This document shows positions 1-5,929 of a DNA stretch of 6,197 nucleotides, one piece after another (position 1 is the stretch's first letter; each line of letters opens with the position of its first letter). The position numbers were made by a program, and so were the translations under genes. The notes beneath the pieces are model-generated. The model made no database searches, was not told the origin of the DNA, and worked only from the letters and a program-made list of their open reading frames with translations. Location: positions 1 to 6,197 of the forward strand of contig CAAFSR010000239.1 in the NCBI GenBank assembly GCA_900765705.1, in the 5' to 3' direction. Source of the stretch: an uncultured Faecalibacterium sp. (GTDB lineage: Bacteria; Bacillota; Clostridia; Oscillospirales; Ruminococcaceae).

Positions 1-246
1 GCCGCCCAGAGCCTGCGCCAGAAAGGGCTTGCCCCCGCCGAGGTGGCAAGCGCCATAGAAGCGGTCTACACCCCGGAGGATGGCGACAACGACCCGGAGC
101 TGGAAGCTGCCGCCGCGCTGGTGGAAAGCTGCTACCGCAAAAAGCTGGCCATCGGCCGCCGCGACCTTGTGGTTGCTGCCTTGCAGCGCCGCGGCTTTGC
201 CTACCCTGTCATCAAAGAGGCCATCCGCAGGGCGGAGGAGGAATAA
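1..246 (+). CDS. recX: Regulatory protein RecX, C-terminal 81 residues (5' end outside window)
   Basis: The frame is open from the first base and ends at TAA 244-246, so this is the 3' end of a longer gene. The 81 visible residues are mostly helical and charged. They fit the repeated three-helix units of RecX: a first unit with LRQKGLAPAEVASAIEAVY, then a second with AAALVESCYRKKL and the typical ending LQRRGFAYPVIKEAIRRA. In the RecX family this last 'rRGF...i..ai' helix is the most recognisable part. RecX binds RecA filaments in the cytoplasm and limits recombination and strand exchange. The GTG at 43 is in frame but is internal, because homology-like sequence continues upstream to the window edge. 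The gene lies 60 bp before rimO in the same direction, so cotranscription is possible. recA itself is not visible. The identification rests on the C-terminal repeats only. Confidence 0.8.
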   Translation, partial: AAQSLRQKGLAPAEVASAIEAVYTPEDGDNDPELEAAAALVESCYRKKLAIGRRDLVVAALQRRGFAYPVIKEAIRRAEEE

Positions 247-306
247 AACCCTTAAATCGTAAAATTCAAAAGCATCCCTCAAAAGAGAAAGAGAGTATCA
301 TCCCTT

Positions 307-1632
307 ATGAAAATTGCGTGTATTTCCCTTGGCTGCCCGAAAAATCAGGTAGATCTGGATGTGATGGTGCACATCCTTCTGTCTGCCGGGCACGAGACCG
401 TGGCCGATCTGGCCGAAGCCGATGTCATCCTTGTGAACACCTGCGGCTTTATCGAGAGCGCCAAGACCGAGGCCATTGAAAACATTCTGGAAGCCTGCGC
501 TTATAAGCAGCAGAACCCGAACCTGAAGGTCATCGTTACCGGCTGCCTTGCCGAGCGCTACCGCAGCCAGATCGAGGAAGAAATCCCCGAGGTGGACGCC
601 GTGGTGGGCTGTGCCTCCAACAAGGCCATTGACACCATCGTGGAGCGGCTGTTCCATGGTGAGGATCATCTGGAAAGCTACGGCGCCAAAAAGGACTTCC
701 CGCTGGGCGGCAAACGTGTCATCGGCACGCCCGCCCACTATGCGTACTTAAAGATCGCCGAGGGCTGCAACAACCGCTGCCACTACTGTGCCATCCCGGG
801 CATCCGTGGCCCGCTGCACAGCCGCGATATGGCCGACTGCGTGGCCGAGGCCCGCTGGCTGGCCGGTGAGGGCGTGAAGGAGCTTATTGTGGTGGCGCAG
901 GACCCCACCGCCTACGGCGAGGACTGGGGCAAGCCCGGCAGCATCTGTGAGCTGCTGGACAAGCTGAACAAGGTGCCGGGGCTGGAGTGGATCCGCATCA
1001 TGTACGCCTACCCGGAGCGCATCACCGACGACTTCATCGCCGCCATGAAGCGCAACGAGAAGGTGGTGCCCTACCTTGACCTGCCCATCCAGCATTGCAA
1101 CGATACCATCCTCAAGAACATGAACCGCCGCTCCACCCGCGCGGAGCTGCTGGAGGTGATCGGCAAGCTGCGCCGCGAGATCCCCGGCATCACCCTGCGC
1201 ACCACCCTGATCGCGGGCTTCCCCGGCGAGACCGAGGAGCAGTTTGAGGATCTGTGCAACTTCGTCAAAGAGGTGCAGTTCGACCGTCTGGGCTGCTTTG
1301 CCTACTCCGCCGAGGAAAACACCGTGGCAGCACGGATGGACGGCCAGATCGAGCAGGAGGTCAAGGACAAGCGCGCCGAGCTGGTGATGCAGATCCAGAC
1401 CGGCATCATGGCGCAGAAGCAGGCCGAAAAGGTAGGGCAGACCGTGCACGTTCTGTGTGACGGCATCGACGAGGAAAGCGGCCTGTACCTCTGCCGTACC
1501 ACCGGCGATGCGCCGGAGGTGGACGGCTGCGTCTGCGTTTCCAGCGAGGAACCGCTGTACCCCGGCCAGTTCTATGATGTGCTGGTAGAGGACAGCGACC
1601 TTTACGATCTGTATGGTACAGTCGTAAAATAA
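307..1632 (+). CDS. rimO: Ribosomal protein S12 methylthiotransferase RimO
   Basis: Radical-SAM enzyme that, in this family, adds a methylthio group to the conserved aspartate of ribosomal protein S12, using two [4Fe-4S] clusters. The 441-residue length is normal. The N-terminal methylthiotransferase domain has its three cluster cysteines at C10 (SLGCPKNQVD), C46 (VNTCGF) and C80 (VTGCLAER). The radical-SAM motif CxxxCxxC is at C154, C158 and C161 within AEGCNNRCHYCAIPGIRG. The IPGIRG sequence and the short spacing favour RimO over the tRNA enzyme MiaB. A C-terminal TRAM domain spans roughly residues 377-441. The ATG start is supported by the SLGCPKN motif, which always lies near the N terminus. 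The only ribosome binding site is a purine-rich GAGAAAGAGAG stretch at 285-295, weaker than those of the other genes here. pgsA begins 20 bp downstream, indicating a shared transcript. Confidence 0.96.
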   Translation: MKIACISLGCPKNQVDLDVMVHILLSAGHETVADLAEADVILVNTCGFIESAKTEAIENILEACAYKQQNPNLKVIVTGCLAERYRSQIEEEIPEVDAVVGCASNKAIDTIVERLFHGEDHLESYGAKKDFPLGGKRVIGTPAHYAYLKIAEGCNNRCHYCAIPGIRGPLHSRDMADCVAEARWLAGEGVKELIVVAQDPTAYGEDWGKPGSICELLDKLNKVPGLEWIRIMYAYPERITDDFIAAMKRNEKVVPYLDLPIQHCNDTILKNMNRRSTRAELLEVIGKLRREIPGITLRTTLIAGFPGETEEQFEDLCNFVKEVQFDRLGCFAYSAEENTVAARMDGQIEQEVKDKRAELVMQIQTGIMAQKQAEKVGQTVHVLCDGIDEESGLYLCRTTGDAPEVDGCVCVSSEEPLYPGQFYDVLVEDSDLYDLYGTVVK

Positions 1633-1652
1633 CGAATTGGAGGATAAAACCT

Positions 1653-2252
1653 ATGAATCTGCCCAATAAGCTTACCCTGACCCGCATCATTCTGGTGCCG
1701 GTGTTCATGATCTTTGCATCCCTGACCAGTCTGGACGGCATCGTGGACGGTACCTTCAACGCCACCTTCTATCTGCTGGCCGGCATCGTGTTTGCAGCTG
1801 CCAGCTTTACCGACTATCTGGACGGCCATCTGGCACGCAAGTGGCACATGGTCACCGATTTCGGCAAGTTTGCCGACCCGCTGGCGGACAAGCTGCTGAC
1901 CACCGTGGCCTTCATCTACATGATGCGGGACGGCGTGTGCAGCCCCGTGGTGCTGTGCATCATCCTTGCCCGCGAGTTTGCGGTGTCCGGTCTGCGCATG
2001 GTGGCCGCCGGTGCCAAGGACGGCAAGGTCATCGCCGCCAATATGTGGGGCAAGGTCAAGACCGTATTGCAGATGCTGAGCATCATCTTCTACTTCTTCG
2101 GCACTGCCCTGAGCTACCGTGGTACGGTGGACAGTGTTTCCGTCGTGGTGCTAGTGTCCATCGCCCTGTGCTGGCTGGTGGCCGCTGTGACCGCCATCTC
2201 CGGCATCAAGTACCTGTGGGATAACCGCAGCTTTATCAACACTGCCAAGTAA
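1653..2252 (+). CDS. pgsA: CDP-diacylglycerol--glycerol-3-phosphate 3-phosphatidyltransferase (PGP synthase)
   Basis: Integral membrane enzyme that condenses CDP-diacylglycerol with glycerol 3-phosphate to give phosphatidylglycerol phosphate, the committed step towards phosphatidylglycerol and cardiolipin. The complete CDP-alcohol phosphotransferase signature DGx2ARx8Gx3Dx3D is present: D57 G58, A61 R62, G71, D75, D79, preceded by D54. The surrounding GKFADPLADKLL and the N-terminal NLPNKLTLTRI are typical of PgsA rather than of phosphatidylserine synthase. About six hydrophobic segments are visible, near residues 8-24, 38-53, 83-92, 97-118, 130-147 and 154-180. The 199-residue length is close to the family's usual size. 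The start is fixed by GGAGG at 1639-1643, nine bases before ATG. The gene is probably cotranscribed with rimO and ends 14 bp before a strong hairpin terminator. Confidence 0.95.
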   Translation: MNLPNKLTLTRIILVPVFMIFASLTSLDGIVDGTFNATFYLLAGIVFAAASFTDYLDGHLARKWHMVTDFGKFADPLADKLLTTVAFIYMMRDGVCSPVVLCIILAREFAVSGLRMVAAGAKDGKVIAANMWGKVKTVLQMLSIIFYFFGTALSYRGTVDSVSVVVLVSIALCWLVAAVTAISGIKYLWDNRSFINTAK

Positions 2253-2266
2253 AAATGTGGAAAACT

Positions 2267-2300
2267 AAGGCCGCTGCACCTCACCGTGCAGCGGCCTTTT
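2267..2300. terminator. Intrinsic terminator after pgsA, probably bidirectional
   Basis: Perfect 13-bp inverted repeat: the left arm at 2267-2279 (AAGGCCGCTGCAC) pairs with the right arm at 2286-2298, around a six-base loop. On the plus strand the stem ends in a TTTT run at 2297-2300. On the minus strand the stem is followed by a shorter T-rich stretch (GTTTTCC). It lies between two converging genes, pgsA (ends 2252) and the isomerase (ends 2348), so it can serve both. The T tract is short in either direction. Confidence 0.85.
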
Positions 2301-2347
2301 GCCTGTGTGGGACGGTTTTGAATGACCTTCGCCCGTGAAAATGGGGT

Positions 2348-3511
2348 TCAGGAAAGCACAGCGCTTTCCTCCACCTTGTCCAGCACTGCCAACTGCAAGG
2401 CGTTCAGCATACTGCGCTGTGCGCCGTAGGTGTCGGCGTAGGAGCTGTTGGCGCTGTCGATCTGCTCGGGCGTGGGGGTGATGTCCAGCTGCTCCGCAAT
2501 GGCCTGAAAGACCAGATCCTGCTTGGCCAGATGCTCAAAGTAAGCGTCGGAATCCGCCAGCATCGCGTTGGCATCGGCGTAGCCCTTGGCCTGTGCATAG
2601 GCGTCCAGCTCCATGCCGTACTGGGTGGCCAGCTGGGAGTGGTAGTTCAGAAACATCCGGATGTAGTAGCTGGTGATCTGGGTGGGAACTTCCTTGAAAG
2701 TGGAATTGGTGAGCAGATAGTCCATCACAGCGTTGTCCAGATTGTTGGCGTACAGGGCACGGTCAAAGTACTGGCGCAGGGCGTCTGCGGTGTGCAGGTC
2801 GTCGCTGGCGGCAAAGTTTGCCTCTACCCATTCATCGGTCAGGGTGGGGACAACGCTCTGGGTAATGGCGTTCAGCGTCACGCTGAACACGGCCTCCTTG
2901 CCGCTGAGGGTGATGGGGTTGCCCTCGGCGTCGGTGGAGTCGCCGTAGCCCTCCGGGAAGGTGACGGTCACATCAAAGGTGTCGCCGATATTGTGGCCGA
3001 TGATCTGATCCTCAAAGCCGTCAATGAAGGTGTGGCTGCCCAGCGTCAGGTTGTAGCCTGCAGCGGTGCCGCCGGTAAAGGCAACCCCGTTCACTGCGCC
3101 GGAATAATCGATATTCACGGTGTCGCCGCTCTGGGCTGCCCGGTCGGTGATGGTCTGGGTGGTGGCGAACTGGTTCAGCAAGGTGTCGATCTGGGTCTGG
3201 ATCTCGGCCTCGGTGGGCTCGATATCCGCCTTGGAAAGCGGCAGCGCGGACACATCCGCCGGCAGCGTCACATAGTCCAGTGCGCGGATGCCGGTCCAGT
3301 GGCCGTTGTCGTCCAGCCCTTCGGAGTAATCAAAGCTGGTGTAGTCGAAATCCGACACCTTGCCGTAGACGGACACGCTTGCGCCGGATGCGGCAGAGGA
3401 TGCCGTGGTGCCGCTCTGCTTTTTGAGCAGCATAAAGCAGGCTGCGCTCACGCACAGCACAGCAGCCGCCGCGCACAGCACACACAACAGGATCTTGGTA
3501 ATGCGTTTCAA
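2348..3511 (-). CDS. Membrane-anchored trigger-factor-like FKBP-type peptidyl-prolyl cis-trans isomerase
   Basis: 387-residue protein likely to act as a folding catalyst or chaperone on the outer face of the cytoplasmic membrane. Residues 1-31 form an N-terminal anchor or signal: MKRITK, a hydrophobic run from about 7 to 29, then KK. A Ser/Ala/Gly-rich linker follows at 33-48. The FKBP domain spans about 127-218, with GDTVNIDYSG, GGTAAGYNLTLGSHTFIDGFEDQIIG, VTFPEGYG and a GKEAVFSVTLNAI ending, an arrangement seen in trigger factor. Residues about 222-380 are helical and resemble the trigger factor C-terminal chaperone domain (PTLTDEWVEANF). The trigger factor ribosome-docking domain is absent and the membrane segment stands in its place. 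The start codon is TTG at 3509-3511, supported by a perfect AGGAGGT seven bases upstream. The next in-frame Met (residue 27) would remove the anchor. Cys25 could be a lipidation site, but the lipobox is poor. The substrate is unknown. Confidence 0.87.
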   Translation of the reverse strand: MKRITKILLCVLCAAAAVLCVSAACFMLLKKQSGTTASSAASGASVSVYGKVSDFDYTSFDYSEGLDDNGHWTGIRALDYVTLPADVSALPLSKADIEPTEAEIQTQIDTLLNQFATTQTITDRAAQSGDTVNIDYSGAVNGVAFTGGTAAGYNLTLGSHTFIDGFEDQIIGHNIGDTFDVTVTFPEGYGDSTDAEGNPITLSGKEAVFSVTLNAITQSVVPTLTDEWVEANFAASDDLHTADALRQYFDRALYANNLDNAVMDYLLTNSTFKEVPTQITSYYIRMFLNYHSQLATQYGMELDAYAQAKGYADANAMLADSDAYFEHLAKQDLVFQAIAEQLDITPTPEQIDSANSSYADTYGAQRSMLNALQLAVLDKVEESAVLS

Positions 3512-3518
3512 AAGAGAT

Positions 3519-3525
3519 ACCTCCT
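3519..3525 (-). promoter_or_regulatory. Ribosome binding site that fixes a TTG start
   Basis: Minus-strand AGGAGGT is a perfect anti-16S match and sits seven bases before TTG (3511-3509), which opens the reading frame of the isomerase. No ATG or GTG lies at a usable distance in this frame, so this site decides the start. Confidence 0.88.
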
Positions 3526-3573
3526 AAAAATAGCAGACCGTTTTCACGGAGAATGCAAATATCATACTTTATT

Positions 3574-3579
3574 ATTATA
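3574..3579 (-). promoter_or_regulatory. Candidate -10 element for the isomerase gene
   Basis: Minus-strand TATAAT, an exact match to the sigma-A -10 consensus, lies in a strongly AT-rich patch about 60 bases before the TTG start. No convincing -35 box is seen 16-18 bases upstream (best match TTTTCT, three of six). A second possible -10, TATGAT at 3561-3566, is just downstream. The region is a likely promoter, but the exact element is uncertain. Confidence 0.4.
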
Positions 3580-3665
3580 ACGGAAAAATGCGAAAAGAAA
3601 AGTTTTTTGCTAAAATTCCACAAATGCCGCCCGGCACAGGTATCACTTTTCCCCGCTTTGGGGCG

Positions 3666-3694
3666 GGAAATGCCGCAAAACCGGTGGAAATGCC
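3666..3694 (+). repeat. Direct repeat GGAAATGCC x2, 20-bp period; possible operator
   Basis: GGAAATGCC occurs at 3666-3674 and again at 3686-3694, exactly 20 bp apart, which is close to two helical turns. A third, shorter copy (AAATGCC) is at 3622-3628. The right-hand copy overlaps the predicted -35 box of the malic enzyme promoter. The arrangement would suit a regulator bound on one DNA face, but the repeat is short and may be coincidental. Confidence 0.35.
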
Positions 3695-3713
3695 CGGGCG
3701 GTTCTGTTACAAT
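3685..3713 (+). promoter_or_regulatory. Predicted promoter of the malic enzyme-fumarase operon
   Basis: A -35 box TGGAAA at 3685-3690 (four of six consensus bases) and a -10 box TACAAT at 3708-3713 (five of six) are separated by exactly 17 bp. The -10 is extended by TG at 3705-3706. Transcription would begin near 3720, giving a leader of about 170 bases that contains the whole 3728-3858 repeat element. No better promoter is seen nearer the gene. Confidence 0.6.
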
Positions 3714-3727
3714 AAAAAGAGTGAGTG

Positions 3728-3858
3728 CACCCTCTCAGTCACCTGCGGTGACAGATCCCAAAGGGAGTGCCTTTGGCAAAACAGTAGACTTTGCGTGGAC
3801 TGCCAAGGCCTCCCACTTTGGGGGAGGTGGCAATGCGAAAGCATTGACGGAGAGGGCG
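3728..3858. repeat. 131-bp intergenic inverted-repeat (MITE-like) element in the operon leader
   Basis: The ends are 14-bp imperfect inverted repeats: CACCCTCTCAGTCA at 3728-3741 and, on the opposite strand, CGCCCTCTCCGTCA at 3858-3845, with 12 of 14 bases matching. The interior is a chain of small hairpins: GTCACC/GGTGAC (3738-3743 with 3747-3752), CCAAAGG/CCTTTGG (3758-3764 with 3770-3776), TGCCA/TGGCA (3801-3805 with 3828-3832) enclosing CCTCCC/GGGAGG (3809-3814 with 3822-3827), and AATGC-GAAA-GCATT (3832-3845). From memory, the CCCTCTC...GAGAGGG ends and the CCTCCC..GGGAGGTGGCA core resemble a dispersed repeat common in Faecalibacterium. This was not checked. It has no coding capacity and no clear target-site duplication. 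It lies downstream of the predicted promoter and 17 bp before the malic enzyme ribosome binding site, so it should be transcribed. Confidence 0.72.
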
Positions 3859-3888
3859 AGGATGCGAACCGTAACGGAGGAAATTTAA

Positions 3889-5061
3889 ATGGATTACAAT
3901 AAAGCAGCTCTGGAAATGCACGAGACCCACAAGGGAAAGGTGGGCATCGTGAGCAAGGTGGAGGTCGCCACCCGCGACGATCTGTCCACCGCCTACACCC
4001 CCGGTGTGGCCGAGCCCTGCCGCAAGATCAAGGAAAACCCGGAGGATGTGTATAAGTACACCTTCAAGGGCAACATGGTGGCCGTTGTTTCCAACGGCAC
4101 CGCCGTGCTTGGCCTTGGCGATATCGGCCCGGAGGCGGGTCTGCCGGTCATGGAGGGCAAGGCGGTGCTGTTCAAGGAGTTTGGCGGGGTGGACGCCTTT
4201 CCCATCTGCATCAATGCCCACGACGCTGCCAGCGTCATCGCCGCCTGCAAGGCCATCGCCCCCACCTTTGGCGGCATCAATCTGGAGGATATCAAGAGCC
4301 CGGAGTGCTTCGAGATCGAGGAGACCTTGGAGCGCGAGCTGGATATCCCCGTGTTCCACGATGACCAGCACGGCACCGCCATCGTAGTCACCGCTGCTCT
4401 CATCAACGCCCTGCGTGTGGTGGGCAAAAAGATGGAGGACGTGCACATCGTGCTGAACGGCCCCGGCGCTGCCGGTACCGCCATCATCAAGATGCTGATG
4501 ACCGCCGGCGCAAAGGACATTGTGGCCGTGGATCAGTTCGGCACCCTGTACAAAGGCTGCAACAGCGCCGAGGCACACAAGAACTGGCTGGGCGAGGTGA
4601 CCAACCCCCGCCAGATCAAGGGTGGCCTGAAGGAGGCTCTGGAGGGTGCCGATGTGTTCATCGGCGTGTCCCGCCCCGGCATTCTGACCACCGAGCTGTG
4701 CAAGACCATGAACAAGGACGCCATCGTCTTTGCCATGGCCAACCCCACCCCGGAGATCATGCCGGACGAGGCCAAGGCAGGCGGCGTGCGCGTGATGGCC
4801 ACCGGCCGCAGCGACTTCCCCAATCAGGTCAACAACGTGCTGTGCTTCCCCGGCCTGTTCAAGGGCGCGCTCAGCGTCCGCGCCCGGGATATCAACAACG
4901 AGATGAAGCTGGCTGCCGCCTACGCCATTGCAGACCTTATCACCGATGCAGACCGCAGCGAGGAGAACATCATCCCCGGCGCATTCGACCCCCGCGTGGC
5001 CGAGGCTGTGGCAAATGCCGTGGCAAAGGCTGCCCGCGAGACCGGCGTGGCACGGCTGTAA
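3889..5061 (+). CDS. Malic enzyme (malate dehydrogenase, oxaloacetate-decarboxylating), short bacterial type
   Basis: Cytoplasmic enzyme converting L-malate to pyruvate and CO2 while reducing NAD+ or NADP+. The 390-residue length is typical of the small malic enzymes, without the phosphotransacetylase-like extension of MaeB. Visible active-site motifs are YTPGVAEPC with the probable general-acid Y36, EGKAVLFKEFGG with the probable catalytic K91, NLEDI (E133, D134) and FHDDQHGTAIV (D158, D159) for the divalent metal, the Rossmann loop NGPGAAGTAI (190-199), ANPTPEI (285-290) and GRSDFPNQVNN (307-316). D215 at the end of the second Rossmann strand hints at NAD+ preference, but cofactor choice cannot be settled from sequence alone. 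The start is set by GGAGG at 3876-3880, eight bases before ATG. The fumarase alpha gene begins 15 bp downstream, so the product of fumarase feeds directly into this enzyme. The predicted leader contains the repeat element at 3728-3858. Confidence 0.94.
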   Translation: MDYNKAALEMHETHKGKVGIVSKVEVATRDDLSTAYTPGVAEPCRKIKENPEDVYKYTFKGNMVAVVSNGTAVLGLGDIGPEAGLPVMEGKAVLFKEFGGVDAFPICINAHDAASVIAACKAIAPTFGGINLEDIKSPECFEIEETLERELDIPVFHDDQHGTAIVVTAALINALRVVGKKMEDVHIVLNGPGAAGTAIIKMLMTAGAKDIVAVDQFGTLYKGCNSAEAHKNWLGEVTNPRQIKGGLKEALEGADVFIGVSRPGILTTELCKTMNKDAIVFAMANPTPEIMPDEAKAGGVRVMATGRSDFPNQVNNVLCFPGLFKGALSVRARDINNEMKLAAAYAIADLITDADRSEENIIPGAFDPRVAEAVANAVAKAARETGVARL

Positions 5062-5076
5062 GCGGAGGACACAGGC

Positions 5077-5916
5077 ATGAGAACGATCTCCGCACAGAGC
5101 ATTACGGATGCGGTGGCGCAGCTCTGCATCCGGGCGAACACGCAGCTGCCGCAGGATGTGCAGGCCGCACTGGAAAAGGCCCGGGCGGAAGAGCCGTGGC
5201 CGCTGGCAAAAAATACGCTGGACCTGCTGTGGTCCAACCTTGGCGCCGCAAAGGAAAAGGATCTGCCCATCTGTCAGGACACCGGCATGGCCTGCGTGTT
5301 CGTGGAGCTGGGCACGGATGTGCACATTGACGGCAGCTTTGAAGCCGCCATCCACGAGGGCGTGCGCCGGGGCTATACCGACGGCTACCTGCGCAAGAGC
5401 ATCGTAGCCGACCCGCTGCGCCGGGGAAATACCGGCGATAACACCCCGGCGGCCATCACAGTGCATCTGGTGGACGGCGAGGGCTGCCGCATCACGGTGG
5501 CCCCCAAGGGCTTTGGCAGCGAGAACATGAGCCGCATCCAGATGCTCAAGCCCGCCGACGGCGTGGAGGGCTTTAAAAAGTTCGTGGTGGATACCGTAAA
5601 GCTAGCTGGCTCCAACCCCTGCCCGCCCATCGTGCTGGGCATCGGCGTGGGCGGCAGTTTTGACAAGGTGGCGTATCTGGCCAAAAAGGCGCTGCTGCGC
5701 CCACTGGATATCCCCAACCCCGACCCCTACTATGCCCGGCTGGAGCAGGAGCTGCTTACCGCCATCAACGGCTTGGGCATCGGCCCGCAGGGCTTTGGCG
5801 GCAAGACAACCTGTCTGGGCCTTGCCATTGAGCAGATGCCCACCCATGTGGCGGGTCTGCCGGTGGCGGTGAACGTTTCCTGCCATGTGACCCGCCGCGC
5901 CAGCGCGGAGCTGTAA
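5077..5916 (+). CDS. fumA: Fumarate hydratase class I, alpha subunit
   Basis: The alpha subunit carries the [4Fe-4S] cluster of the two-subunit, oxygen-sensitive hydro-lyase family that interconverts fumarate and L-malate. The 279-residue length is typical. The three expected cluster cysteines are visible: C66 in PICQDTG, C182 in GSNPCPPIVLGIGVGG and C246 in GGKTTCLGLAIE. Other family signatures are RRGNTGDNTPA (115-125), APKGFGSENMS (142-152) and the C-terminal CHVTRRASAEL. The start follows GGAGG at 5064-5068 by eight bases. The gene sits between malic enzyme and the beta subunit in one tight transcript. L(+)-tartrate dehydratase alpha (TtdA) belongs to the same family and cannot be fully excluded, but the malic enzyme neighbour favours fumarase. 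The symbol follows the usual naming for split subunits, not E. coli FumA. Confidence 0.92.
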   Translation: MRTISAQSITDAVAQLCIRANTQLPQDVQAALEKARAEEPWPLAKNTLDLLWSNLGAAKEKDLPICQDTGMACVFVELGTDVHIDGSFEAAIHEGVRRGYTDGYLRKSIVADPLRRGNTGDNTPAAITVHLVDGEGCRITVAPKGFGSENMSRIQMLKPADGVEGFKKFVVDTVKLAGSNPCPPIVLGIGVGGSFDKVAYLAKKALLRPLDIPNPDPYYARLEQELLTAINGLGIGPQGFGGKTTCLGLAIEQMPTHVAGLPVAVNVSCHVTRRASAEL

Positions 5917-5929
5917 GGAGGGGAGAACG

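Larger units (their letters stand above)
3512..3888. other. Divergent intergenic region between the isomerase and malic enzyme genes
   Basis: This 377-bp gap carries the control regions of two divergent units. In order it contains the isomerase ribosome binding site and leader (3512-3566), an AT-rich promoter zone (about 3555-3620), three AAATGCC motifs (starting at 3622, 3668 and 3688), a rightward extended -10 promoter (3685-3713), a 131-bp inverted-repeat element (3728-3858), and the GGAGG of the malic enzyme gene (3876-3880). Short frames read through this stretch but have no ribosome binding site or protein-like composition. I see no gene in it. Confidence 0.75.

Noticed and set aside
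43..246. Independent small gene starting at GTG 43
   Set aside because: The same frame is open back to the first base, and the upstream residues fit a RecX repeat unit, so the GTG is internal to recX.
298..738. Minus-strand frame opposite rimO (and another at 748-1449)
   Set aside because: Both are antisense to a clearly identified radical-SAM enzyme with all six cysteines, and neither has protein-like motifs of its own.
3434..3445. Lipoprotein signal in the isomerase (Cys25 in VSAACF)
   Set aside because: Position -3 is Ser rather than Leu, and the hydrophobic run continues past the cysteine, so a plain membrane anchor fits better, though lipidation is not excluded.
2531..3580. 349-codon open frame on the plus strand opposite the isomerase
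   Set aside because: Low-complexity Gly/Val/His composition and no recognisable domain. The minus-strand frame has a full FKBP domain and a perfect ribosome binding site.
3648..3670. Inverted repeat TTTCCCCGC...GCGGGAAA as a terminator
   Set aside because: The stem is short, with one bulged base, and neither strand has a T run after it. It lies upstream of both divergent genes.
3720..3888. Known riboswitch class in the malic enzyme leader
   Set aside because: The hairpins match the terminal-repeat element instead. I recognised no conserved aptamer core, and no terminator or anti-terminator pair with a T tract is present before the gene.
3553..3902. Two overlapping plus-strand frames of about 104-111 codons in the intergenic region
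   Set aside because: They run through promoter sequence and the inverted-repeat element, lack a ribosome binding site and differ in composition from the real genes.
3739..5466. 575-codon open frame on the minus strand
   Set aside because: It lies antisense to the malic enzyme and fumarase alpha genes. Its translation is rich in His, Gly, Ala and Leu without domain-like motifs, as expected from the complement of GC-rich codons. It has no supporting ribosome binding site and runs across an intergenic repeat.
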